From Oscillatoriaceae cyanobacterium Prado104 (GTDB lineage: Bacteria > Cyanobacteriota > Cyanobacteriia > Cyanobacteriales > Microcoleaceae), in assembly GCA_025454405.1 (NCBI GenBank), contig JALOON010000052.1, positions 1 through 64,000 of the forward strand: 64,000 nucleotides of DNA, given 5' to 3'. The notes beneath the pieces were generated by a model. The model did no database searches. It was not told where the DNA came from and saw only the letters and a program-made list of their open reading frames with translations. Positions 43,895 to 52,067 of the stretch are shown in pieces. The stretch's first letter is position 1. Each line of letters opens with the position of its first letter. The position numbers and the translations under genes are program-made.

Positions 43895-44175
43895 CTCGAT
43901 CGCTCTTTTGACATCGAAAGGGCTATCGTTCTTTTAAATAGAAAGGTCGATCGCTCTTTTGGTGTGGAAAGGTCGATCGCTCTTTTTGGTATGTAAAGGT
44001 CGATCGCTCTTTTTGTCATCGAAAGGTCGATCGCTCTTTTTTTCATGGAAAGGGCGATCGCTCTTTTTGATATGGAAAGGTCGATCGCTCTTTTTAACAT
44101 GGAAAGGTCGATCGCTCTTTTGGTATGGAAAGGTCGATCGCTCTTTGTTTCATGGAAAGGTCGATCGCTTTTCTA
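43895..44175. repeat. 26-bp palindrome-centred repeat array, block 3
   Basis: About eleven units of GGAAAGGTCGATCGCTCTTT, several with one to three extra T, tails such as TGGTAT, TGTCAT and TTTCAT. The largest of the blocks. It fills the spacer upstream of DUF2442 copy 2. Confidence 0.9.
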
Positions 44176-44226
44176 GATCGAGGGTCCTCGCTTTTTAGTA
44201 TGAGGAGGGGCGATCGTTACATAAAA

Positions 44227-44415
44227 TTACTGCTGAATAATTTCAACTATTGATTTCAAGCAGTCTTTTTGCAAAGCAGACTCGCTGAGCAGGCTTACTT
44301 CTAACTTATTTAGATCGTATTTTGTTTTGAGAAATTGCAAAAAATCCCAAACTTCTTGTAAGATAAACTCGGGAATATTTTCTACTTCTTTTAGGAGCAA
44401 TTCTTTAGCGTTCAT
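44227..44415 (-). CDS. Orphan antitoxin-like protein (DUF2281-type)
   Basis: The protein has 62 residues: NAKELLLKEVENIPEFILQE, VWDFLQFLKTKYD, a pattern found in DUF2281/VapB-like small antitoxins of cyanobacteria. No PIN-domain or RelE toxin is adjacent; upstream lies an IS630 remnant that ends 20 bases before the start codon, so a toxin partner may have been lost or never existed. Confidence 0.6.
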   Translation of the reverse strand: MNAKELLLKEVENIPEFILQEVWDFLQFLKTKYDLNKLEVSLLSESALQKDCLKSIVEIIQQ

Positions 44416-44436
44416 GTGATGTACCTAGAAAAACAT

Positions 44437-44653
44437 ACTAAATTCTTCCCAGTCCGTAATTTTGTGTCCATTCCCGGGTCGTTGATTCGGCAATGCTTCA
44501 AAGCTTCCTGTCTCACGTTGCCTTTTGAGCCATAATCTAATCGTGTCACGACTAATGGTTAAAGAGGCGGCTGACTTCTGTAATCTTTAAGCCATCAAGC
44601 TCAAGCGCTTGGAGTGCTTTTTGTCGAAGGTCATAACTGTAAGGCTTTGGCAT
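44437..44653 (-). pseudogene. IS630 family transposase remnant
   Basis: Reading leftward from ATG at 44653: MPKPYSYDLRQKALQALELD, GLKITEVSRLFN, then one extra C shifts the frame and the match continues as ISRDTIRLWLKRQRETGSFE, ALPNQRPGNGHKITDWEEF. This is the N-terminal helix-turn-helix domain of IS630-type transposases. The DDE catalytic part is absent. The gene is both frameshifted and truncated. Confidence 0.8.
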
Positions 44654-44901
44654 GGATTTCTCTGCGACACAGCCGAAGGCAAGTCTGATATCTATTTCAA
44701 TTTTACGGCTTAACCGCCTTGGCGGTTGCTATATCTGCAGGGTGTGAGGGGAACTGGGATCGCCCTTGCCCTCGGTCAGCATTTGCTGGCCGTTCGGTAA
44801 AATAATTTGGGATCGATCGACCGATCTCGATCTAAAATCTTAAGATATTCTAAAGCTGTCCCCAACTCGCGTCAGTTAATCCCTACTACACCCAGATCGT
44901 T

Positions 44902-46509
44902 ATGGCTATTGGCTACCTCGCCCTCGTTCTCCACGCCCACCTGCCCTTTGTCCGTCACCCCGAAAGCGACTACGTTCTAGAAGAAGAATGGTTGTTTGAG
45001 GCAATTGCAGAAACCTACGTTCCCTTGCTGCAAGTCTTTGAAGGACTCAAGCGCGACGGCGTAGACTTCAAAATTACCATGAGCATGACGCCCCCTTTGG
45101 TGGCAATGCTGCGCGACCCCCTGCTGCAAGACCGCTTCGAGGATCACTTGGCCAAACTCGAAGAATTAGCAGAACTCGAAATCGAACATGCCTCGGACGG
45201 TCACATCCGCTATTTGGCAGAACATTACGCCACTCACTTCAATCAAGTCCGCCAAGTCTGGGAAAAGTACGATCGAGATTTAGTTAAAGCATTCAAACAA
45301 TTTCAAGACACCAACAACCTCGAAATCATCACCTGCGGCGCTACCCACGGGTATTTACCGCTGATGAAAATGTACCCCGAGGCAGTTTGGGCGCAAATTC
45401 AAGTAGCCTGCGACAACTACGAAGCCAACTTCGGCCGCCGTCCGAAAGGCATTTGGCTGCCGGAATGCGCCTACTACGAAGGCTTGGAAAGGATGCTAGC
45501 CGATGCGGGCATCCGCTATTTTCTCACAGACGGTCACGGCATTCTCTACGCCCGACCGCGCCCCCGCTACGGCAGCTACGCCCCGATTTTCACCGAATCC
45601 GGCGTCGCAGCCTTCGGTCGGGATCACGAATCCTCGCAGCAAGTTTGGTCTTCGGAAGTAGGTTATCCGGGGGCAGCGGAATACCGGGAATTTTACAAGG
45701 ATTTGGGCTGGGAAGCAGATTACGATTACATCAAGCCCTACATCATGCCTAACGGGCAGCGGAAAAATACCGGGATCAAATACCACAAAATCACCGGTCG
45801 CGGACTGGGTTTGGGGGACAAACAGCTATACGATCCTTACTGGGCGAGGGAAAAAGCGGCCGAGCACGCTGGCAATTTTGCTTTCAACCGGGAACGGCAA
45901 GTCGAACACCTGTACGGCATCATGCAGCGCCCGCCAATTATCGTTTCGCCTTACGACGCGGAACTTTTCGGTCACTGGTGGTATGAAGGGCCTTGGTTCT
46001 TAGATTATCTGTTCCGCAAAAGCTGGTACGACCAAAATACCTACGATATGACGCATTTGGCAGATTATTTGCGGGGGAATCCAACCCAGCAAGTTTGCCG
46101 CCCGTCGCAGTCGAGTTGGGGTTATCGGGGTTTCCACGAATATTGGCTGAACGATACGAATGCTTGGATTTACCCGCACTTGCACAAAGCAGCGGAACGA
46201 ATGATTGAATTGGGCAATCGGGAACCGGCGGATGAGTTGCAGTGGCGCGCTTTGAATCAAGCGGCGCGGGAATTGTTGTTAGCTCAATCTTCTGACTGGG
46301 CGTTTATCATGCGTACAGGGACGATGGTGCCCTATGCGGTGCGGCGCACTCGATCGCACTTAATGCGCTTTCACAAACTGTACGATGAAGTGAAACAGGA
46401 AAAAGTCGATTCCGGTTGGTTGGAAAAGGTTTCGCGTGTATCGATCGCTTTAACCAAGTTTCGATCGAGTTTCCCACAGATTAAAACCCGCCAGCGCGGG
46501 TTTTTTTGA
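44902..46509 (+). CDS. Glycoside hydrolase family 57 (branching enzyme-like)
   Basis: The protein has 535 residues and matches the GH57/DUF1957 group: IGYLALVLHAHLPFVRHPE at the start, ITMSMTPPLVAMLRDPLL, IITCGATHGYLPLM, GIWLPECAYYEG with the nucleophile Glu (near 190), and SPYDAELFGHWWYEGPWFLD with the acid/base Asp (near 355). The C-terminal helical domain ends at about 510. GH57 branching enzymes form alpha-1,6 branches in glycogen; some group members are amylases, so the exact activity is inferred. Start ATG at 44902. The last codons (KTRQRGFF) are encoded inside a terminator hairpin. Confidence 0.9.
   Translation: MAIGYLALVLHAHLPFVRHPESDYVLEEEWLFEAIAETYVPLLQVFEGLKRDGVDFKITMSMTPPLVAMLRDPLLQDRFEDHLAKLEELAELEIEHASDGHIRYLAEHYATHFNQVRQVWEKYDRDLVKAFKQFQDTNNLEIITCGATHGYLPLMKMYPEAVWAQIQVACDNYEANFGRRPKGIWLPECAYYEGLERMLADAGIRYFLTDGHGILYARPRPRYGSYAPIFTESGVAAFGRDHESSQQVWSSEVGYPGAAEYREFYKDLGWEADYDYIKPYIMPNGQRKNTGIKYHKITGRGLGLGDKQLYDPYWAREKAAEHAGNFAFNRERQVEHLYGIMQRPPIIVSPYDAELFGHWWYEGPWFLDYLFRKSWYDQNTYDMTHLADYLRGNPTQQVCRPSQSSWGYRGFHEYWLNDTNAWIYPHLHKAAERMIELGNREPADELQWRALNQAARELLLAQSSDWAFIMRTGTMVPYAVRRTRSHLMRFHKLYDEVKQEKVDSGWLEKVSRVSIALTKFRSSFPQIKTRQRGFF
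46485..46508 (+). terminator. Terminator overlapping the GH57 stop codon
   Basis: AACCCGC/GCGGG stem with a CAGC loop followed by seven T. The stem and T-run code for the last residues and the stop is at its end. Confidence 0.75.
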
Positions 46510-46521
46510 CTTAGTATAATA

Positions 46522-46750
46522 TGTAGGTTGGGTTGAAGAATGAAACCCAACAAGTCCGATCGTCCGCGCCACCAGTCCGATCGTCCGCGCCACCAGTCCG
46601 ATCGTCCGCGCCACCAGTCCGATCGCGTCCGCGCCACCAGTCCGACGAGCGCTCGCGCAGCAAAAATTCGAGTCGATAAACTAGCCCGCCGATGCTCTCC
46701 AAATGCGGCTATATTAGTGTTGGGTTTCACTTCGTTCAACCCAACCTACA
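46522..46750. repeat. MITE-like element, family D, with ~31-bp inverted ends
   Basis: TGTAGGTTGGGTTGAAGAAT and GAAACCCAACA at the left are mirrored by TGTTGGGTTTC and TTCGTTCAACCCAACCTACA at the right. The 165-bp interior contains a 21-bp tandem repeat and no gene. Confidence 0.75.
46554..46645. repeat. 21-bp tandem repeat inside the family D element
   Basis: Three exact GTCCGATCGTCCGCGCCACC-A units, a fourth with two extra bases, and the start of a fifth. Confidence 0.85.
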
Positions 46751-46757
46751 AACCAGA

Positions 46758-46961
46758 TTACTGTTTTTTTATGCTTCTTCTTTTCCACCACAAACCCACT
46801 CCCGCAGCCAGCGCGCGATCGAACTCAAATTGCTTTTCCCAACCTGAAGTGCCAAACTTTCTCAAAGTGCAGGTGATTTTATTATCGTCCTCTGGTATCA
46901 AATCGATCGTCAGCGTCAAACTCTCCGCAAACTCGATCGCTCCCAAACACATCATATGCAA
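46758..46961 (-). pseudogene. Exported-protein fragment with PEP-CTERM-like tail
   Basis: The 67-codon frame ends ALAAGVGLWWKRRSIKKQ, almost the same as the PEP-CTERM end at 39697 (MLAAGVGLWWKRRGIKKV). The PEP motif itself is missing: CGFDRALAAG replaces the VPEP segment. The upstream part (ESLTLTIDLIPEDDNKITCT) looks like a beta-sandwich strand pair. No signal peptide remains. A recombined or decayed exosortase substrate. Confidence 0.6.
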
Positions 46962-47051
46962 AAAGCGGTAAAAATAGTTTTACAAAATCCTCGCAATCGT
47001 AAGGTGCTCGTTGCGCACCCTACCAACTTAATCTCTCCGAAAAACCTCGCC

Positions 47052-47086
47052 TTCAACTGTCAACTGTCAACTGTCAACTGTCAACG
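47052..47086. repeat. TCAACTG heptamer repeats
   Basis: Four to five tandem CAACTGT heptamers just downstream of the aldo/keto reductase gene, as at 5304 and 36150. Confidence 0.7.
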
Positions 47087-47095
47087 ATCGACTAT

Positions 47096-48133
47096 TTAAG
47101 GTGTCGGATTGGGATACTTAGCGTGAACGGCATTGATTTCCGCTAAAATATCTTCATGCAGCGTTACATCTAAACTGCCGAGATTTTCCTCAAGCTGTTT
47201 GATGGTTGTAGCACCGATAATAGTGCTAGTGACAAACCAGCGCGATCGCACGTAAGCTAAAGCCATTTGCGCCGGACTCAAATTGTATTTTTTCGCAATC
47301 TCGACGTAGGCTTTTACCGCATCGTTGAGATTAGTTTTCTCGTAACGTTGACCGAATCCGGCAAATAAAGCCAGACGCGAATTTTCCGGGATTCCGTGCA
47401 GGTACTTGCCCGTTAACAGCCCGAATCCCAAAGGACTGTAAGCCATCAATCCCACATTCTTAAAGCGGCAAGTCTCCGCCAAATTTATGTGAAATGTTCG
47501 ATTGGTCAAACTAAAAGCATTCTGAATCGAAACTACCTTCGGCAAACCGTGTTTTTCCGCCAAAATGCAGAACTCGCAAACGCCCCAGGGAGTCTCGTTG
47601 CTCAAACCCAAATAGCGAATTTTTCCCGCTTTAATTAAATCTGCAAATACCTCTAACTGTTCCAAAATCGGGACAGTTTTGCCTTCTTGAGAGATGTCGT
47701 AATCCGGCGCACCAAACAGTGGCACGTAGCGATCGGGCCAGTGGATTTGATAGAGGTCGATATAGTCAGTTTGCAGGCGTTTAAGACTGTCGTTTACAGC
47801 TTGTTCCACATTCGGGCGATCGATCTGATTTTTTCCTTCCCGAATCCACTTCAACCGACTGCTGCGCCCAGCAACTTTCGTCGCGACAATAACTCGATCC
47901 CGCCGCTGCTTGACCAGCCATTTGCCGATGTATTCCTCCGTTTTTCCCTGAGTTTCCGGTTGGCCGGGGACGGGATACATTTCAGCAGTATCTATAAAAT
48001 TGACTCCCTTAGCAAATGCCAAATCGAGTTGTTGCGCTGCTTCATCAACGGTATTCTGCTGGCCGTAAGTCATCGTACCCAAACAGATTTCAGATACTAA
48101 TAAATCGCTGTCGCCGAGTTTTTTGTATTCCAT
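47096..48133 (-). CDS. Aldo/keto reductase (Tas-like)
   Basis: The protein has 345 residues and the AKR barrel: LGDSDLLVSEICLGTMTYGQ, FIDTAEMYPVPGQPETQGKT, VIVATKVAGRS, LYQIHWPDRYVPLFG, YLGLSNETPWGVCEF, LMAYSPLGFGLLTGKYL and TSTIIGATTIKQLEENL. The tetrad is Asp48, Tyr53, Lys86 and His131. The layout is that of the NADP(H)-dependent Tas/YghZ-like branch. The physiological substrate is unknown; detoxification of carbonyls is typical. Start ATG at 48133. Confidence 0.9.
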   Translation of the reverse strand: MEYKKLGDSDLLVSEICLGTMTYGQQNTVDEAAQQLDLAFAKGVNFIDTAEMYPVPGQPETQGKTEEYIGKWLVKQRRDRVIVATKVAGRSSRLKWIREGKNQIDRPNVEQAVNDSLKRLQTDYIDLYQIHWPDRYVPLFGAPDYDISQEGKTVPILEQLEVFADLIKAGKIRYLGLSNETPWGVCEFCILAEKHGLPKVVSIQNAFSLTNRTFHINLAETCRFKNVGLMAYSPLGFGLLTGKYLHGIPENSRLALFAGFGQRYEKTNLNDAVKAYVEIAKKYNLSPAQMALAYVRSRWFVTSTIIGATTIKQLEENLGSLDVTLHEDILAEINAVHAKYPNPTP

Positions 48134-48164
48134 GAGTTTGAGGTGCGAAAAAATTCTATTCCAC

Positions 48165-48310
48165 TATATAGCAAGCGTAAATCATTTGTGCAATCTATCT
48201 CTTATTCCCTCTCCGAAGCTCGGGGAGCCACTGGGATCGACAGGTCCCCCCAAGTTGAGGAAGTGGCGTGAGGGTTGGGGTGAGGTAAAAATTTTACCGA
48301 TCCTTTTAGA
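48165..48310. repeat. Degenerate family A-like repeat
   Basis: TATAGCAAGCGTAAATCATT at the left resembles the end of family A; the inside is GGTTGGGGTGAGGTAAAAA like copy 3. The right end is lost. It also holds a CTCGGGGAGCCACTGGGATC segment of unknown origin. Confidence 0.4.
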
Positions 48311-48372
48311 TGAGCTAGAGAACCAATTTAACATCTTTGATACCTAGATTGGCTCAAATTAGGACGATCGCA

Positions 48373-48556
48373 CTGCAAGATAACAAAAAGTTTAGCAAGT
48401 TAAGCAACTTAGGCTTTACGCTCGGAAAGCCTAAGTTGCATTCAAAGCCTTAGTCAGCACAGAGTTTTGTCGCTCCCGATGCCTGTTCTTAAGTTGAGAT
48501 GTTAAATTGCTAAATTTGAGTGGCGCGATCGGGTGACTGAGTGCCAACTAAATATG
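48373..48556 (+). repeat. Long dispersed repeat, family C copy 2
   Basis: GCAAGATAACAAAAAGTTTA at the left and CTTAAGTTGAGATGTTAAAT with GCTAAATTTGAGT at the right match copy 1 (25793-25980, opposite strand). The middle differs and here forms a hairpin CTTAGGCTTTACG/CGGAAAGCCTAAG. Confidence 0.65.
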
Positions 48557-48635
48557 GGACTTTAAGATTAAAAGCCTCGCAGCATATTTTATAATAATTA
48601 AAAAGTTACGATGATAACTCCGCTCCCTCCCATGT

Positions 48636-49775
48636 ATGAGCAGCAGTCCGCCCAAAGTACCGTTTGTCAATCTCTCCCTGCAACACCAACCGATCGCATC
48701 CCAAATATCAGAAACCATAGCAAAAATTATCGATCGAGGAGACTTTATTTTAGGTCGAGCGCTCGCCGAATTTGAAACAGCATTTGCCACCGCTTCCGGA
48801 GTAAAATACGGAGTAGGAGTAGCCTGTGGCACAGATGCGATCGGTCTCGGACTCCAAGCTTGCGGCATCAATCCCGGCGACGAAGTTCTCATCCCCGCCA
48901 ACACATTTGTCGCCACCATCATCGGCGTTATTCAAGCCAAAGCGATACCTATTCTTGTAGATTGCGACCCGGAAACCGCCCTAATTGACCTCACAGCAGC
49001 AGCAGCAGCAATTACCTCAAAAACTAAAGCAATTATTCCCGTACACCTCTACGGTCAAATGGTATCGCCTCTGGAGTTATTAGACTTTGCGAAATGCTAT
49101 GATTTAATAATATTTGAAGATGCCGCCCAAGCACACTTAGCTGAAAAAGAAGGATACCGCGCCGGTTCCTTTGGCAAAGCAGCAGCCTTCAGTTTTTATC
49201 CCAGTAAAAATCTCGGTTCCTTTGGCGACGGCGGGATGTTAATTACGAACGATCGAGAAATAGCAGAAAAAGTGCGAACTCTGCGCAATTACGGAGCACC
49301 CAGCAAATATTTGCACTCCGAAATCGGCACTAACAGCCGCCTCGACAACTTGCAAGCAGCCGTACTCAACGTGAAATTGCCCTATCTCGAAACATGGAAT
49401 CGCGATCGCAACTTGGCAGCCCAACACTACGATACTCTACTGGAACCCCTAAAATACCAGGGCATCGTACCGATCGCCAACCGCAGCGGCAGCGGTCACA
49501 TTTATCACCTTTACGTCATTAGGATCGCGGAGAAAAGCGCGATCGACCGCCACACCCTGCAGCAACAACTCGCCCGAGAAGGCATTCAAACCGGCATCCA
49601 CTATCCCGTACCCTGCCACCTGCAACCCGCCTACCAAAGCTTGGGCAAACCCGGCGACTTTCCCCATGCAGAAACCCTGTGCCGGCAAATTTTATCATTG
49701 CCAATTTATCCCGGATTGAGCAATACTCAGATCGAGCTAGTTGTCAGAGCGATCGAGCGATCGTTAAATTGGTAA
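48636..49775 (+). CDS. DegT/DnrJ/EryC1/StrS family aminotransferase
   Basis: The protein has 379 residues from the ATG at 48636. Fold type I PLP enzyme with VPFVNLSLQHQPIASQISET, FETAFATASGVKYGVGVACG, PANTFVATIIGVIQAKAIPI, IIPVHLYGQMVSP, EDAAQAHLAEKEGYRAGSFG and the PLP Lys191 in FSFYPSKNLGSFGDGGML. These enzymes aminate keto-sugars for surface polysaccharides or antibiotics. The next gene encodes cyanoexosortase B, and exosortase loci are often linked to exopolysaccharide synthesis, which fits a sugar-amination role. The sugar is not determined. Confidence 0.9.
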   Translation: MSSSPPKVPFVNLSLQHQPIASQISETIAKIIDRGDFILGRALAEFETAFATASGVKYGVGVACGTDAIGLGLQACGINPGDEVLIPANTFVATIIGVIQAKAIPILVDCDPETALIDLTAAAAAITSKTKAIIPVHLYGQMVSPLELLDFAKCYDLIIFEDAAQAHLAEKEGYRAGSFGKAAAFSFYPSKNLGSFGDGGMLITNDREIAEKVRTLRNYGAPSKYLHSEIGTNSRLDNLQAAVLNVKLPYLETWNRDRNLAAQHYDTLLEPLKYQGIVPIANRSGSGHIYHLYVIRIAEKSAIDRHTLQQQLAREGIQTGIHYPVPCHLQPAYQSLGKPGDFPHAETLCRQILSLPIYPGLSNTQIELVVRAIERSLNW

Positions 49776-49987
49776 TTCAGGGCTGGCGCGCAAACAACGC
49801 AATTACGTCATGCTTCCCGATCCAAGCAATCTCAAAACACGATCGTACTTTGACAACAAGTAAGTCCTGTAATTGTTGTCAAAGTTAGGAGAGCAATTTA
49901 AGCTTTAAAGACGCTGTTCTCAAAACGCAGGAGTGAGGAATTAACAACTATGTAAGTCAAAATCTACAACTCAAAAATTCAAAAATC

Positions 49988-50872
49988 ATGCAGATTCAGC
50001 GCAAAATTCGCCTCGTTCTCAAGCGATATCCCCTAGAAGAAAGTATCGCGCTACTCTTAATATTGCTGTACGCTCCCCTGATAGTACACTGGTACAGCGG
50101 TTGGCTGCACAAAAACATCAGTATCGAACACGAATATTTCAGCCACGGACTAATTGGTTTGCCCTACGCGGCTTATCTTGTTTGGAATAACCGAAATTCT
50201 TGGAGGCGTTTGCCAGACTCGTCTTATTTTGAAGGAACATTTTTACTGTTGCTAGCAACCCTTTTTTATCTCAGCAAATTAAGCGACTTGGTTAATTTCT
50301 CCCTGCCATTAATGCTAGCCGGTATTTGCCTGTGTTTAAAAGGAATGCCAGGATTAAAATTGCAAGGACTGCCACTTTTATTCGTGTTATTGGCTACCCC
50401 AAATCACATTCCTTACCTCATAGAACCCTACGCTTTGCCATTGCAGCATTTCATTGCTGAAATGGCAGGTTGGATATTAGTCAAATTCGGTCTCAACGTG
50501 AGAATAGAAGAAATTTATCTTTACGTCAACGATCGCATTGTAGAAGTTGCACCCCATTGTGCTGGTCTCAAAATGCTGTTTACCAGTCTCTACGTCAGCT
50601 TGCTGCTGCTAGATTGGACGGGAGTTTTGAGATCCCGCAGCAGAAGCATTCTGTTTTTAGCAGGTGCCAGCGCCATCAGCATTAGTTCCAACATCTTCCG
50701 CAATGCTTTGCTAACATACCTTCACGGCACCGGCAAAGAGACACTTTTTGCTTGGATGCACGCCGGATGGGGCGGAGACTTGTATTCTGCTTGTATGCTA
50801 GGTTTATTGGTGTTGCTGCTCAACGGGATGGAAAAGTATTTCCCAATCGACGATCGAACAATTAGGAAGTAA
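49988..50872 (+). CDS. Cyanoexosortase B
   Basis: The protein has 294 residues and about eight membrane helices. Catalytic residues of the exosortase family: Cys191 in VEVAPHCAGLKMLFTSLYVS, Arg238 in SSNIFRNALLTYLHG and His258 in FAWMHAGWGGDLYS. The N-terminal HEYFSHGLIGLPYAAYLVW and PLMLAGICLCLKGMPGLKLQ resemble cyanoexosortase B. The gene 180 bases downstream encodes the B-system-associated protein, which supports this subtype. It processes PEP-CTERM tails. A different exosortase occurs at 19925. Confidence 0.88.
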   Translation: MQIQRKIRLVLKRYPLEESIALLLILLYAPLIVHWYSGWLHKNISIEHEYFSHGLIGLPYAAYLVWNNRNSWRRLPDSSYFEGTFLLLLATLFYLSKLSDLVNFSLPLMLAGICLCLKGMPGLKLQGLPLLFVLLATPNHIPYLIEPYALPLQHFIAEMAGWILVKFGLNVRIEEIYLYVNDRIVEVAPHCAGLKMLFTSLYVSLLLLDWTGVLRSRSRSILFLAGASAISISSNIFRNALLTYLHGTGKETLFAWMHAGWGGDLYSACMLGLLVLLLNGMEKYFPIDDRTIRK

Positions 50873-51053
50873 CGCTGAGAGAGGATTGCTAATAGATTGA
50901 CTGTAGTGTTTAATTAGAGGATTTTTCTCAAAGATCGAAATTGTGTTAAATAATATGTGAATTTTTAATTTTTAATTTTAAGTTTAATTTGAAATTTTAA
51001 TTTCACTATTTCCCAAGCAAGCTATCAGCTTACCCGCATTCTATGAGGTTTGT

Positions 51054-51770
51054 ATGATTTCACCGCGCCAACTAATGTGGCGATACCAATTACCTAAAAT
51101 AATCGTACTGCTGCTGTTGCTGGTACTGGTTGGATGGGTAGCAATTCCCGGTTACCTGACGGGAAAGTGGCCTTGGACAAATTCGCCACCAGTTACCAAC
51201 CTCAAACAACTCAAAACTTTGCGCCAACAAGGGCTAAAATTCTCCAAACTCTCAGGCTGGCAGGTTCTCCACGTCCAGCAAAACGTACAAATCGGCGGTC
51301 GCAAGTGGTTGGTCCAAGAAATTCAAAACAGTCAAACAGTAGCAATTTTATTGCTGCTGCCACAAAACGGCCCAAAAGACCAACCTCAAGTGGAATGGCT
51401 GGATCTCAGAGGATTTCATCAGTGGCAAACAGATTCCGATCGCACTTTAAAATTTACAGTTGAATTAACGCCGGTGCGCGCTCGATCGGTCGCCACCGTC
51501 GAAGCATTATTTTTCCGCAGCCGGACACCCGAACAAACTTTTGCCGTTTTGCAGTGGTACGCCCTGCCTAACGGCGGTTCGACAGCAACCAGCCACTGGT
51601 TTTGGGAAGACAGCATCGCCAGACTGTCAAACCGTCGCATCTCCTGGGTAGCTGTCACTATCATTGTTCCCATTAAACCAGTGGATGACATCGAACTATA
51701 TCGACCTCTTGTAAAAAGTATCGGCGAAATAGTTCAAGCTCAATTAATGGCAGAAACTTTTCAAATGTAG
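51054..51770 (+). CDS. Cyanoexosortase B system-associated protein
   Basis: The protein has 238 residues. One transmembrane helix (about 15-35; IIVLLLLLVLVGWVAIPGYL) is followed by an exported domain: LKQLKTLRQQGLKFSKLSGW, VQIGGRKWLVQEIQ, VAILLLLPQNG, QVEWLDLRGFHQWQTDSDRT and WFWEDSIARLSNRRISWVAV. This matches the partner protein found next to cyanoexosortase B. It resembles the EpsI-type accessory proteins fused or paired with other exosortases. Its exact role in sorting is not known. Same strand as the exosortase, 181-bp spacer. Confidence 0.85.
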   Translation: MISPRQLMWRYQLPKIIVLLLLLVLVGWVAIPGYLTGKWPWTNSPPVTNLKQLKTLRQQGLKFSKLSGWQVLHVQQNVQIGGRKWLVQEIQNSQTVAILLLLPQNGPKDQPQVEWLDLRGFHQWQTDSDRTLKFTVELTPVRARSVATVEALFFRSRTPEQTFAVLQWYALPNGGSTATSHWFWEDSIARLSNRRISWVAVTIIVPIKPVDDIELYRPLVKSIGEIVQAQLMAETFQM

Positions 51771-52067
51771 CAGGAGAGGGAAGGGAGATGGAGAGAGGGG
51801 GGGCGGAACAGTGACAAAAATTTCCCTAAAACTTTCTAAAGTTACCGATCGAGCCTGCTATCATCCGGGAAAACTCCCATCTAAAAAGTTAGTATCGACA
51901 GGGATTTGAACCCATCTGAATATTTTAAAACGGACGGTAGGACAACCGTTTGCTGCCTGTGGAGGCGCAGTCAGCGGACAGCCAGTGAAACAGGAACTCT
52001 GATTCGTGAGTTTAAGAAGCCCCCGCCAGACCGCAATCTAGCGGTTGGCGGCGCGAGTTGTCACCCT

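Noticed and set aside
43325..44175. CRISPR array
   Set aside because: Unit-to-unit distance is 25-28 bases with only 5-7 variable bases, far too short for spacers, and no cas gene is near.
43271..44198. Open frames giving KERSTF or KGRSLF repeats on both strands
   Set aside because: They come from the 26-bp repeat array and have no independent coding signals.
51890..51990. tRNA gene on the minus strand
   Set aside because: GGGTTCAAATCCC looks like a T arm and ACGGT/ACCGT like an anticodon stem, but the acceptor ends do not pair and the T stem has only three pairs. It may be a decayed fragment; not callable.
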